Below are positions 18,648-28,284 of a DNA stretch of 64,000 nt, piece by piece (the stretch's first letter is position 1; every line of letters begins with the position of its first letter). The stretch spans positions 62,001-126,000 of the forward strand of contig JBHIXH010000001.1 of the NCBI GenBank assembly GCA_041984885.1, written 5' to 3'. The stretch is from UBA4486 sp041984885. GTDB lineage: Bacteria; Pseudomonadota; Gammaproteobacteria; Eutrophobiales; Eutrophobiaceae. Made by a program: the position numbers and the translations under genes. The notes under the pieces are model-generated. The model did not search any database, was not told where the DNA came from, and saw nothing but the letters and a program-made list of their open reading frames with translations.

Positions 18648-19041
18648 TCCTCTTCCCTAATGAATCAAGGATCGGACAATCGCTGATTGGTGCCTTGCCT
18701 GGACAAGCTTCAACTAATTTTTTAAGGCTTTTCTCCATACGCCGCAACATTTTAATCTTACTTTGAATATCACTTAATTTATCTTCAGCTAAATGTTTAA
18801 CATCGTTACATACGGTGTTTTCATCAGATTTAATAGAGAGTAATTCACATATCTCTTTTAGAGAGAAACCAAGCTCCTTGGCCTGTTGTATAAAAAAGAG
18901 TCTTTCTATTGCATCACCGTTATATTGTCGATAACCGCTATCCTTTCGTTCAGGCTTTTCTAATAAACCTTCCTTTTCGTAATAACGTATCGTTTCAACA
19001 CTAACACCGGATTGTTTGGCAATCTGTCCTATGGAATACAT
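18640..19041 (-). CDS. MerR-family metal-responsive regulator
   Basis: This 133-aa MerR protein has an N-terminal winged HTH (IGQIAKQSGVSVETIRYYE), a dimerisation helix, and metal-site cysteines at 78, 113 and 122. Their spacing (35 and 9) equals that of the three MerR mercury ligands and of PbrR-type lead sensors; the ZntR-type CC...H signature is absent. It heads its own operon with the MerC fusion and thioredoxin genes and has a MerR-type promoter upstream (19075-19106). Pb, Cd or Hg are the likely ligands; the choice is inference. Confidence 0.85.
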   Translation of the reverse strand: MYSIGQIAKQSGVSVETIRYYEKEGLLEKPERKDSGYRQYNGDAIERLFFIQQAKELGFSLKEICELLSIKSDENTVCNDVKHLAEDKLSDIQSKIKMLRRMEKSLKKLVEACPGKAPISDCPILDSLGKRSA

Positions 19042-19074
19042 GGAAATAGCGCCTCTGCTAATAATAATATGTTA

Positions 19075-19106
19075 ATTATAAACCCTGAAGTATACTATAG
19101 AGTCAA
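19075..19106 (-). promoter_or_regulatory. MerR-type promoter with 20-bp spacer and dyad operator
   Basis: On the minus strand the -35 TTGACT (19101-19106) and -10 TATAAT (19075-19080) are separated by 20 bp, the over-long spacing that MerR activators correct. The spacer holds a dyad with half-sites ACTCTATAGT and ACTTCAGGGT (19082-19103). This resembles the operators described for PbrR, CadR and ZntR. It drives the merR-merC fusion-thioredoxin unit and perhaps the genes beyond. Confidence 0.85.
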
Positions 19107-19122
19107 TAGTTTTATACGTTAG

Positions 19123-22100
19123 TTAAGTTTTTATATTTTTTGAAAACCATTTATAAAGTGCAGGAATCACCAGCAAGGTTAATATGGTTGATGTCACTAT
19201 CCCACCTACAACCACTGTCGCCAATGGTCGTTGAACTTCGCTACCTGTACCCGGAGAAAGTAATAGTGGAATCATTGCCAGGACTGTTGTAATCGCTGTC
19301 ATTAAAACAGGTCGTAATCTAAGACATGCGCCTTGTATAGATACCTCATCAATACTCATTCCCTTTTCTAAGATTTGGTTAAAATAAGTTATCAATACAA
19401 TGCCATTCATTAAGGCAATACCAAAAAGAGAGATAAAACCAACAGAGGCTGGTACAGAGAGGTTTTGCCCGCTTAACCATAAAGCGACTACACCTCCTAC
19501 CAGTGCCAACGGAATATTCAGAAAGATCAATGTTGCATTTTTAAATGAATTAAAACTGCTATAGAGCATGATGAATATTAATAGTAATGTAACGGGGATA
19601 ACGATAGCTAAACGCTTATTTGCTTCCTGTTGTAAACGATACTGCCCGCCCCAGGTCACCAGATAACCGGGAGGCAAATCAATATTCGCATCAATCTGTA
19701 GTTGTGCGTCTTCGACAAAGGTAACGATATCACGACCGACAACATTACTTTGTACTGTTATAAAACGTTGATTGTTTTGACGCGTGATCTGTCTTTGCCC
19801 TACCAATTCTTCAATTACAGCAAGCTGTTCAAGTGGAATTTTTATTCCATCAGGTGTTTCGATGAGTATTTGTCTTATATCGTCTTTTGTTGCTCTTGCT
19901 TCTGGTGTATACCGAACAAAGATATCGAAACGGCGTATCCCTTCAAAGATTTGCCCGGCTGATACGCCACCGACTGCGGCACTAATGACATTCTGAACAT
20001 CTTCCAGATTTAAACCGTAACGGGCAATCGCTTGTCTATCAGGACGAATACGAAGTTGTGGAACACCCGAAACCTGATCGACTTGAACATCTTCAGCTCC
20101 TTCCACTTCCTGTACTACTGCTGCAATTTCATCGGCTTTCCGTTTTAAAATATTCAGATCATCACCAAATACTTTGATAGCCAGTTCCGCTCTCACACCT
20201 TCCAGTAATTCATCAACTGTCATTTTAATCGGTTGCGTCAGGTTAGCCTGAATACCCGGGATGTTTTTTACTTTTTCCCGTATCTGATCTTCAATAAAGG
20301 ATTGATCTTTAGGCTTACGCCATTCCGCATTGGGTTTAAGAATGACAAACATTTCGGCAGAGTTTGTTGGATCAGCATGCGCGCCCACTTCGCCCCGGCC
20401 TATACGTGTCACTACCTTGGTAATTTCAGGAATTTCCTGCAAACGTTTTTCAACCAATAGGGTATTGCGCTTACTTTCGTTTAAGGAAATAGACGGTGCC
20501 ATGGTTAAACGAACAACGATCGTGCCTTCATTCAACTTGGGTGTGAACTCAGCACCCAATTGAGGAAAGATTGCACCACCGATAAGAATTAAAACAAATG
20601 CAACAATTAGCGCGATGGTTCTGTTATGAACAAAAAAACGTACCAGTGGTGTATAAATTTTAAGTAACCATTTAACGATCGGTACTTGATGTTCATCATG
20701 ATTACTGTCTTTTTGTTTGGGTTTGTTCATGACAAAGGAGGCAAGTACAGGTGCGATAAAGATCGCAAACAACAACGATCCTGTCATTGCCAATGCAATG
20801 GCATACGCCAATGGCCCGAATGTTTTGCCTTCAACCCCTTGTAATGTAAACAATGGAAGGAACACGATTAGAATAATCATAATCGCAAAGACGATCGGCC
20901 GTCCTACTTCACAGCAAGCGCGTCCTACAATACTTAATACCGGTTCATCCGAATTTGCTTTGCGTAACAGGCGATCAACATTTTCTACCATGACCACACC
21001 GCCATCGACCATCATACCAATTGCGATAGCAAGTCCACCAAACGACATCAAGTTTGCCGAGATATCAAGAACATACATCCCTATCAAGGCAAAGAAGACA
21101 GAAAACGGAATGGATATCGCGACAACAAAACTGGGCCGTAGCGCCCCCAAGAATAACAACAGGATAATAATAACCAATACAACACCCTGAATAAGTGCAT
21201 CGGTTACAGTCTTAACACATGCTTCAACCAGACTCTTTTGTTCATAATATGGAACAATCCGCACCCCTTCAGGAAGTATCTTATTAATCTTAGATAATTT
21301 GTTTTCAACATCAGCAATGACTGTTGATGAGTTAGTCCCGAACAATTTGATCACCATGCCGGCAATCACTTCCTCAACACCATTACGCGTTTGTAACCCT
21401 CGGCGTATGGCACCCCCTGTTTTAACATCCGCCAAATCAGCCAGAAAGATAGGACTGCCATCAACAGTCTTAATAACAACATTGTTTAGATCATCAATAT
21501 CTTTAGCCAGCCCAACAGAACGGACGATAAACTCTTCGGAGTTCTTCTCAATATACTGTGCACCGACATTGAGATTGTTAGCACGGATACGTTCGATTAC
21601 TTCGTTTAATGAAACTGAATAACGTAATAAGGCATCTGGATTGATCTCAACATGAAATTGTTTTTCATATCCGCCTATACCTAATATCTCGGTCACACCC
21701 GGTACAGTTTGTAAGTTGAATTTGACTATCCAGTCCTGGATCTCGCGTAATTCTATCAGTGAATATTGACCTGTTGTATCTTCAAGATAATAAAACAGGA
21801 TCAATCCCATCCCCGTAGAGATCGGTCCCATTACCGGTTCACCGAAACCTTCCGGAATTTGTTCTCTTGCTTCCTGTAAACGTTCATTGACTAACTGGCG
21901 TGCAAAATAGATATCAATATCATCATCAAAGTAGATATTGACGACTGACAATCCAAAGTTAGAAACAGAGCGAACATTATCAATACCGGGTAATCCGGTC
22001 ATAGCCACTTCCACCGGATAGGTGACGTACATTTCGATTTCTTCCGGAGCCAAACCATCTGTTTCAGTAAACACCTGGACAAGGTTAGGTGATACATCGG

Positions 22101-22218
22101 GAAAAGCATCAATCGGTAATTGTGTGTAAGCGCGATAACCGGCAATCATTATCAAGATGGCAAACATCACCATCAATAATCGGTTATGCAAACTAAAGTC
22201 GATTAATTTATCAATCAT
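19123..22218 (-). CDS. czcA: CzcA-like heavy-metal RND efflux pump
   Basis: This 1031-aa HME-RND pump has the proton-relay helix AIGMMVDGGVVMVEN, which fits the Czc/Cnr divalent-cation branch (Co, Zn, Cd, Ni) better than CusA. Twelve transmembrane helices and two large periplasmic loops are present, and the length is normal. It is the third gene of czcCBA, 28 bp after czcB. The 3' end lies only 17 bp from the -35 of the merR promoter. Confidence 0.9.
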   Translation of the reverse strand: MIDKLIDFSLHNRLLMVMFAILIMIAGYRAYTQLPIDAFPDVSPNLVQVFTETDGLAPEEIEMYVTYPVEVAMTGLPGIDNVRSVSNFGLSVVNIYFDDDIDIYFARQLVNERLQEAREQIPEGFGEPVMGPISTGMGLILFYYLEDTTGQYSLIELREIQDWIVKFNLQTVPGVTEILGIGGYEKQFHVEINPDALLRYSVSLNEVIERIRANNLNVGAQYIEKNSEEFIVRSVGLAKDIDDLNNVVIKTVDGSPIFLADLADVKTGGAIRRGLQTRNGVEEVIAGMVIKLFGTNSSTVIADVENKLSKINKILPEGVRIVPYYEQKSLVEACVKTVTDALIQGVVLVIIILLLFLGALRPSFVVAISIPFSVFFALIGMYVLDISANLMSFGGLAIAIGMMVDGGVVMVENVDRLLRKANSDEPVLSIVGRACCEVGRPIVFAIMIILIVFLPLFTLQGVEGKTFGPLAYAIALAMTGSLLFAIFIAPVLASFVMNKPKQKDSNHDEHQVPIVKWLLKIYTPLVRFFVHNRTIALIVAFVLILIGGAIFPQLGAEFTPKLNEGTIVVRLTMAPSISLNESKRNTLLVEKRLQEIPEITKVVTRIGRGEVGAHADPTNSAEMFVILKPNAEWRKPKDQSFIEDQIREKVKNIPGIQANLTQPIKMTVDELLEGVRAELAIKVFGDDLNILKRKADEIAAVVQEVEGAEDVQVDQVSGVPQLRIRPDRQAIARYGLNLEDVQNVISAAVGGVSAGQIFEGIRRFDIFVRYTPEARATKDDIRQILIETPDGIKIPLEQLAVIEELVGQRQITRQNNQRFITVQSNVVGRDIVTFVEDAQLQIDANIDLPPGYLVTWGGQYRLQQEANKRLAIVIPVTLLLIFIMLYSSFNSFKNATLIFLNIPLALVGGVVALWLSGQNLSVPASVGFISLFGIALMNGIVLITYFNQILEKGMSIDEVSIQGACLRLRPVLMTAITTVLAMIPLLLSPGTGSEVQRPLATVVVGGIVTSTILTLLVIPALYKWFSKNIKT

Positions 22219-22246
22219 TGTTATACGTTCTCTTATTATTCGTTAA

Positions 22247-23431
22247 TTAGTGAGCATGGCCATCGCCAAAGGATGACTTTTGCATTTGTGCTTTTAAGAC
22301 AAACGCATTTTTGCTCACGTATTGTTCTCCGGATGCTAACCCATCCAATACTTCAACATGCGTATGATCACTACGCCCCAGTTTCACAGGATGTGGTTCA
22401 AACCCTTCTTCAGATTTGATAAAGACAACGGATTGATTATCGATGGTCTCGATAGCTGTTTTTGGAATAACAATGTCACTGGTATAATCTGATAACGTCA
22501 CTTGAACCGATACGAATAAACCGGGGCGCCATTTTTGATCTTTGTTATCAATAACGACTCGTGCTGATGCGCTACGTGTTTCTTCAGAAACTTTTGGACT
22601 GATGTAATCAATCACACTATCAACATCGGGGATGCCATAACCTGAAATCACACGGACGTGTTGACCTGTCTTTATCTTTTCCAGATCTTTTTGATAAACA
22701 GTTAGATTTACCCAAATACGGTCAAGATTAGAAATGACAAACGGTCTACTTTGTTCATTTAACAATTCTCCCTGTACTACATGCTTTTCAGTAATGACAC
22801 CGGCACTTGGCGACCGTATTTCGTACAAGGTTAAATCACAATCATCATTACATTGATCGTCAATTTGCTCGATCCCGATAGCACGTAATTTTTGTTTAGC
22901 CAACTTATACTCAATATAGGCGTTATCTTTTATTTGCTGTGCTTCCTGAAATTCCCTTTCGGATGTTAACCCTTCCTTTCTTAATTCTTTCTCCCTTTCA
23001 TACGTTGATATCGCCAACTTATATCGACTGTTGGCAGCTTCTGTTTCTGCCTTAATCTCTGCCAGTTCCCTACTCGATAACGTAGCTAATAAATCACCCG
23101 TCTTAACACTATCGCCTAATGTTTTATAAACCTGTTTGGTGATACCGGATACACGCGGCACAATATGAATCAATCGATCTGGATCGAGTGTAATCTCCCC
23201 CGGTAAAGTTAACGTTTCCCTAATACTGCCACTACCTGCCTTACCAAGTTTTATTTCAAACTCATCGAGTTCCTTATCAGTAAGTACAAGATGATCGTCG
23301 TGTTCTCCCTCATGCTTATCTTGTTTTGCATTAGAGGTTTCATCATGTGCATGATCATGTTCTTCTTTCGCATTAGTATTAAAGCCAAGCAATAAACTCA
23401 TGCAGATAGCGATACTCCATAAAACTTTCAT
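22247..23431 (-). CDS. czcB: CzcB-like periplasmic adaptor, His-rich
   Basis: This 394-aa membrane fusion protein has a signal peptide (about residues 1-21) followed by a His/Asp-rich segment (EEHDHAHDE, HEGEHDDH, residues 23-48) and a GDGHAH C-terminus. Such His-rich ends are typical of CzcB and probably gather divalent cations. The lipoyl and hairpin regions contain an extra CNDDCD pair. It overlaps czcC by 4 bp. Confidence 0.9.
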   Translation of the reverse strand: MKVLWSIAICMSLLLGFNTNAKEEHDHAHDETSNAKQDKHEGEHDDHLVLTDKELDEFEIKLGKAGSGSIRETLTLPGEITLDPDRLIHIVPRVSGITKQVYKTLGDSVKTGDLLATLSSRELAEIKAETEAANSRYKLAISTYEREKELRKEGLTSEREFQEAQQIKDNAYIEYKLAKQKLRAIGIEQIDDQCNDDCDLTLYEIRSPSAGVITEKHVVQGELLNEQSRPFVISNLDRIWVNLTVYQKDLEKIKTGQHVRVISGYGIPDVDSVIDYISPKVSEETRSASARVVIDNKDQKWRPGLFVSVQVTLSDYTSDIVIPKTAIETIDNQSVVFIKSEEGFEPHPVKLGRSDHTHVEVLDGLASGEQYVSKNAFVLKAQMQKSSFGDGHAH

Positions 23432-24765
23432 CTGATTGCCTCCTCAGCAATATATTCAGTACGACCTCCCAACGATGATCCAATCAAGCGTTCAATCGCA
23501 ACGACAACTCGGTGATACTCTGTCAGTGCATCGACATATTGTTGCCGTGTTTCAAAATAAGTACGTTGTGCATCGAGCAAGCTCAATAAATCCAGTTTTC
23601 CTAAGCGGTAAATTTTTGTTGCTGCATTAAATGCTTCTTCTGCCCCGGGCAGGATTTCATTTTTTAATGTTGTGACTTCCTGATAAAGAATGTCTAAACG
23701 GTGATAAGCAACTAGTAACGCAGACCGTAATCGTGTTTCTGTTACAACTTGTTCTTTTGAAGCGCGACTGAGTTCTACTTCAGAGCGTTGAAAGCCGGTT
23801 TGCTTGTTATTAAAAATAAACAACGGAATAGAAATACTTGCCACCGCAGCGACATCATCAGTCTCATTGAGATGACGCAAACCTGCACTGACAGAAATGT
23901 CCGGAATCGTATCGGCACGAGCGAGATTAATGGCACTTTGATGACGGCTCACCTCTGTCGCCCATCGAGCAATATCTGGATTGTTATTAAGCTTGTTAAC
24001 GATTAAGGATAAGTCCGGTAATGGAGGTATATTGTAGAAATCTCCCAGTACCCTATTGAAGGTAATTTCAGTCCCGCCCCAGCCTGCCACCAGTTGTTGT
24101 TTTGATATGGCTAATTGTCGTTCGGCATTCATCTGACTGAGGCGTGCTCGGGAAAGCTCAACCCTTGCCTTAATCTCTTCAAGCGGAGAAACCTTCCCAG
24201 CATCTACACGCTTCTTGACCGTTAGATAAATCTCATCGGCCAGTTCGTTAATCTCGTTAGCAATCGTAAGCTTTTCCTGTTCACCAAGCACATCTGCAAA
24301 GGCCACGGCTGTTTGTGATAACAAATCCACTCGTTTAATTTCATAGTCCCATCGAGCCAAATCGCGATCTGTTGAGGCAAGTTGTCGACGTTTCATTCTC
24401 TTATCACCCAGTTCAATCACCTGGCTAAGTGCTATTGTGGTTTCCGCTGACCTGAACGTGCCGATATCACCGGAACCCGCAAAGTTTTCTAATTCAATTT
24501 CTGCTTCCGGGTTCGGTAACAAGCCAGCTTCAATTTGATCAATTTCTTTAGATCGTATCGTCCAGGCATAGGTTGCTAATTCCGGATTGTGTTTCAGTGT
24601 CATAACAATCGCCTGCTGAAAAGAAAGATCGCCGCTCGGCTGAACCATCGGTTGATCAAATTCTTCCGGTGCAATTGTCGGTGGCAATAACAGCTCATCA
24701 TTAACTGCCATGACTGTTGCAGTCATAAAGCATGCAACAGTAAGTACTAAAGTTTTAATAACCAT
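23428..24765 (-). CDS. czcC: CzcC-like outer-membrane efflux channel
   Basis: This 445-aa TolC-family protein has a signal sequence (about residues 1-20) and two outer-membrane efflux repeats. Context with czcB and czcA gives the name. The 92-bp gap upstream of it contains a small inverted repeat (TCAGTA-CA-TACTGA, 24799-24812) that could be regulatory. Confidence 0.85.
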   Translation of the reverse strand: MVIKTLVLTVACFMTATVMAVNDELLLPPTIAPEEFDQPMVQPSGDLSFQQAIVMTLKHNPELATYAWTIRSKEIDQIEAGLLPNPEAEIELENFAGSGDIGTFRSAETTIALSQVIELGDKRMKRRQLASTDRDLARWDYEIKRVDLLSQTAVAFADVLGEQEKLTIANEINELADEIYLTVKKRVDAGKVSPLEEIKARVELSRARLSQMNAERQLAISKQQLVAGWGGTEITFNRVLGDFYNIPPLPDLSLIVNKLNNNPDIARWATEVSRHQSAINLARADTIPDISVSAGLRHLNETDDVAAVASISIPLFIFNNKQTGFQRSEVELSRASKEQVVTETRLRSALLVAYHRLDILYQEVTTLKNEILPGAEEAFNAATKIYRLGKLDLLSLLDAQRTYFETRQQYVDALTEYHRVVVAIERLIGSSLGGRTEYIAEEAIR

Positions 24766-24857
24766 ACTTAATCTCGTAAATCAAAAGACAATACCCTCTC
24801 AGTACATACTGAAAGAGATTCGTTGTTGTTTGTGAACTACCTGATGGTAGTAAGAGA

Positions 24858-25169
24858 TTAAGCTATCGGTGGTTGGTAAGGTGGTGGTCCTGTAATGGAG
24901 AGATAATCTTGTATCTGAAAAATCAGGACTTCATTTATTCGCTCATTCGCCGCAAATGAAATGGCTTGTACCATGCCCAAAGAATGTGAAGAGAAATGAC
25001 AGCAGTGATCACAAGAGACCGAGTCAGTATCAGAATCATGATGCACATCCAACTCGTGAGCATGACCTTCTGTTGTTTCTGCCAGCTCATGTGCATAAGC
25101 ATGGAACGGCATGACGACACCCGATAAGATCATCAGAACCAATATGATTTTTGCTAAGCAAATTTGCAT
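24858..25169 (-). CDS. CzcI-like small periplasmic metal-binding protein
   Basis: This 103-aa protein has a signal peptide (about residues 1-26, cleaved near AYAHE). The mature part is rich in His and Asp (HAHELDVHHDSDTDS) and contains CDHCCHFSSH, a probable metal site. The position at the head of czcCBA and the features match CzcI-type proteins described in Cupriavidus, thought to affect expression of the efflux genes. The assignment is by context and composition. Confidence 0.7.
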   Translation of the reverse strand: MQICLAKIILVLMILSGVVMPFHAYAHELAETTEGHAHELDVHHDSDTDSVSCDHCCHFSSHSLGMVQAISFAANERINEVLIFQIQDYLSITGPPPYQPPIA

Positions 25170-25489
25170 AACTTAAAATATGTATGAATTTTAGTAATTT
25201 TTCAACTTTTATGAGCTCCTATCATATAATTAATTGATCACTTAAAAGTGATCACTAAGCTCAAGCCCCTGACACTAGACAAATGCTGCGGTGCTACTAC
25301 CCGCAAGTAAATAACACTCAGAAGGACCCGATATTTAATAGGAACCGGAAACCCCTAGTCTAAATTACATCTGGGAAATAATCGCGAGACTTATACCCGT
25401 AACAATCAAACGGTAGAAGTACCTAATACAAATAAAATTATTCGCTACATTTTATAATCAGCTATTAGTTTTATATATTGCATACTTTC
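25170..25489. other. 320-bp AT-rich noncoding region between czc operon and mobility genes
   Basis: No credible ORF was found. Near the czcI side is the inverted repeat GATCACTT-AA-AAGTGATC (25236-25253), perfect 8-bp arms, 67 bp upstream of the czcI-like start and a candidate operator for the czc operon. The remainder (25260-25480) is less AT-rich and shows no RNA or repeat structure that I recognise. Confidence 0.5.
25236..25253. promoter_or_regulatory. inverted repeat, candidate operator of czc operon
   Basis: Perfect 8-bp arms GATCACTT and AAGTGATC are separated by AA, upstream of the czcI-like gene. There is no T-run beside it, so an operator is likelier than a terminator. Confidence 0.4.
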
Positions 25490-27292
25490 TTAACCATTCT
25501 GGAGTATTTTTCCTGATTCAATATCATTAATATCTTGACTTGAAAATTTTGATTGTAATTGCTCTAAAGTAATATCAAGCCCTTTAATAGTTTCAACTAA
25601 TATATCTATTACAGCATTATTTAATGAGGTATTTTTCCGTGGTTCTTGAACTTGAGTTTTGGGTGTTTCGTGAGTTTCTTTTTTTTCTAGATTTTTATTT
25701 GTCTGAGAAATTCTAACGTTAGAATCTATATTTCCCCCATTTCTCCCATTTCCCCCCAAATTTTCAAGTCGCCATGCTTGTGCCCTATGTATAAGGGAAC
25801 CTCTTACTATCCTCATATCATCAGATACACGTCCTTCCCATCTACCTATTTTCCTACCAAGTCTTCTTGAGTTAATTTTTGAACCATCCCCAGCAATACT
25901 GAGTAATGAATCTTTCAATTTTTGTGTATCTTCATCTCCACCAGAAGTTGCATTTTGAATCATTGTGGCTACTAAGACTTCTTTTTCTCCATATAAATTG
26001 AACCAGGCCAATAATAATTCACCATGTTGCTCTCTCTCAGGATCAATTGTTTCAACTCTTTTCCTCGTTTCACATGGGTCTGTTGCACCTGACCAAACTA
26101 ACGGATACCTAACTAATTTGTCCCATTCTTCAAATCGTCCAAAAGCTTTCAAACCTACATCAGGCATACCAGTATCTATATATGCTTTAATAATTGTCAA
26201 ACCTGCATTTACAAGAGAAATACGATTTTCTAAGACATAATCCTTTATATTTTCTCTTTTAAATACCCTCTCCTCAGGATGCTCACTGGCTGGATCTAAT
26301 CTAGATATCAACATTCTTGTTGATAGATCACCTTTCACTGTAAGGTTATTACCCGTCATTAATAAAGTTACTGCGGTTGATACACTAATCATTTTTGTTT
26401 CGCCTAATAAACGATCTCTATATGTCTCACTAGTAGAGATTGTACAAAGTGTTTCCCCGGAAACCACTTGTTCAACATTATCCATCAAGAGCAAAGAGTC
26501 ACCTGCAATAAGAATAGCTAAGATTGCTTTCTTAGTTTCTGATTCATCTCGTGGCTGCGTCATAACTGAAGGAGGCTGTGCGTTTACTAATAAACTAATG
26601 ATTGTGGCCAAGAGAGTTTTCCCAGATCCCATTATTGGAGCATCAATACCAAAGAATGGTGCTGCTGATAATTGCCATCTTACAAGTGATGTTAAAAATG
26701 CTGCAAGCCATGCTGCTCGTGCAGCAGAATCAATGAAAGGAAATTCGTTAATTAAGTCTTCGAGTAACAACCTTGCATTAATTGCATCGGTTTGTTCAAA
26801 CTTATTAGGAATTGATTCCCATGACTTATATGTACTATATAGACCAGTACCATAATCATAGCCAGGCTTGATAATTAATCTACCTGTACTTGTAACTGTT
26901 GGCGCACCTAATAGTGCTCTTAAGACTGGTAAATTCCATTTACTACGTTCAATAAGGGTTGATGCAATATCACGAGGACAATCAATTTCTTTATAGTCAC
27001 GTGATCTTGAATCATATTTTTTCCATGTACCAAATTTAGTACATAATTCTCGTATCGAACTAGCCCTTGAGGGAACGATTATGTGTAATTCATCAGATCG
27101 TTTTATATATTGATTATTGTTATTTTTGATTCTTGAAATTTCAACTAGGTATCCACCACGCTGATAAATACCTGCGTCATGAAGAATTAGTAATTCTTCA
27201 CATTTATCAACTAATTCGTGAAGATTACCGCCTTCTATAATTATTTCTGAATTCTTTACTTTTTCCCAAGAATCTTCACGAATATCTTTCAC
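25490..27292 (-). CDS. island-type P-loop ATPase/primase-helicase-like protein
   Basis: This 600-aa protein has Walker A APIMGSGKT (residues 218-226), Walker B LLLMDN (267-272) and a polar sensor segment LLMTGNN. This arrangement resembles D5/DUF927-type helicases carried by phage satellites and integrative elements, but I cannot name the exact family. The N-terminal 200 residues lack a recognisable primase motif. The C-terminal ~90 residues are low-complexity and polar. It lies near the AlpA-like and integrase genes, so a role in island replication or maintenance is likely. Confidence 0.65.
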   Translation of the reverse strand: MKDIREDSWEKVKNSEIIIEGGNLHELVDKCEELLILHDAGIYQRGGYLVEISRIKNNNNQYIKRSDELHIIVPSRASSIRELCTKFGTWKKYDSRSRDYKEIDCPRDIASTLIERSKWNLPVLRALLGAPTVTSTGRLIIKPGYDYGTGLYSTYKSWESIPNKFEQTDAINARLLLEDLINEFPFIDSAARAAWLAAFLTSLVRWQLSAAPFFGIDAPIMGSGKTLLATIISLLVNAQPPSVMTQPRDESETKKAILAILIAGDSLLLMDNVEQVVSGETLCTISTSETYRDRLLGETKMISVSTAVTLLMTGNNLTVKGDLSTRMLISRLDPASEHPEERVFKRENIKDYVLENRISLVNAGLTIIKAYIDTGMPDVGLKAFGRFEEWDKLVRYPLVWSGATDPCETRKRVETIDPEREQHGELLLAWFNLYGEKEVLVATMIQNATSGGDEDTQKLKDSLLSIAGDGSKINSRRLGRKIGRWEGRVSDDMRIVRGSLIHRAQAWRLENLGGNGRNGGNIDSNVRISQTNKNLEKKETHETPKTQVQEPRKNTSLNNAVIDILVETIKGLDITLEQLQSKFSSQDINDIESGKILQNG

Positions 27293-27349
27293 AAGCTTAT
27301 TCTTTCTTGCTTATCTGTTTCCCGGGAAACAATGTAAATTGAAAAATAA

Positions 27350-27607
27350 TTACCTAATATCGATATGACCCACACGAGATTTTTCGATAACTACTTTTAA
27401 TACTTCTGGTTCGTATCGTACAGATCGTCCACGCTTAATATATGGCACACTAGGGTTAGTACCATTTATATAACGATCACGTTGAAGGAAGGCAACAGAA
27501 CAGTTTAGACAAAATGCAGCAGCTTCTTCATCTAAGAGATAACCGGTTTTAAGGAGTTCATTAACTGTTAATCCATTGTATTTTAATACGATATGTTTGT
27601 TATTCAT
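27350..27607 (-). CDS. AlpA/excisionase-like HTH protein
   Basis: This 85-aa protein has the pattern LLDEEAAAFCLNCSVAFLQRDR...PSVPYIKRGRSVRYEPEVL. This is the MerR-like winged HTH of AlpA/excisionase family proteins, in which the residues GRSVRY form the wing. In islands such genes control excision and integrase expression. It lies between the ATPase gene and the unknown 207-aa gene, all on one strand. Confidence 0.75.
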   Translation of the reverse strand: MNNKHIVLKYNGLTVNELLKTGYLLDEEAAAFCLNCSVAFLQRDRYINGTNPSVPYIKRGRSVRYEPEVLKVVIEKSRVGHIDIR

Positions 27608-27660
27608 AATACCACCCTATAAGTTCAATGAAGCTTTAGGACAGTTTAAGAATTAACAGT

Positions 27661-28284
27661 CTATTTTTTTACCTTAGAATTTATTTTTTTATCAGGCCTT
27701 AATCCTTCTGCAAATGCTTTAGCAATAAGTTTAGAAATATCAATTGGTTCCCTTGTAAATATTTTTACAAAGTTCTTTTCTTTACTTAATTTTTTCTCAA
27801 AATCCTCAGGCGTACCTAATTTCAATCTCTTAGAATGCCATTCTAATTCACATTCAAGTTCTGCTCTATCCTCAGGAGATAAGTTGTGATGTTTGATTAA
27901 ATTATCAATATATTTTTTATTTTTAGTAATATGACCCTCAATGGTTTTAGTTGCCAAGTTTGAGTTATTAGCAATAAGTTTAATTGTTTTTTCATATCCA
28001 TATTTATAATCTTCTCTATACATAATATATTCAATAATTATATTATTTATTTTATTTTCTTCTTGAATGGGATCACGTTTTATTCCTTGTTTTATTTTAC
28101 CATTCTCTTTATGGATTATTGTCAAATCAATAAGATCTGTATATTCATCGATATTCAATATACCTTCTTTATAATTGCTTTGTATAAGTTTAATTCTTTC
28201 ATGATATCCTAGTATTTCTATCCGTCTCTTGAGTTCCGATATGGCCGTCCACCGTTGAGTGTTTGTCAACTTTTTTCTCTTCAT
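27661..28284 (-). CDS. hypothetical island protein, 207 aa
   Basis: This Lys/Glu/Ile-rich, strongly AT-rich 207-aa ORF has no recognisable motif. It is mostly helical and ends in a basic tail (DKKINSKVKK). Its ATG overlaps the last base of the integrase stop codon, so it is probably translationally coupled to the integrase. It may be an accessory integration or excision factor, but nothing in the sequence shows that directly. Confidence 0.6.
   Translation of the reverse strand: MKRKKLTNTQRWTAISELKRRIEILGYHERIKLIQSNYKEGILNIDEYTDLIDLTIIHKENGKIKQGIKRDPIQEENKINNIIIEYIMYREDYKYGYEKTIKLIANNSNLATKTIEGHITKNKKYIDNLIKHHNLSPEDRAELECELEWHSKRLKLGTPEDFEKKLSKEKNFVKIFTREPIDISKLIAKAFAEGLRPDKKINSKVKK

Noticed and set aside
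20717..21190. 157-aa plus-strand frame inside czcA
   Set aside because: Lies antisense to a full-length RND pump gene and shows no family features; a coding shadow.
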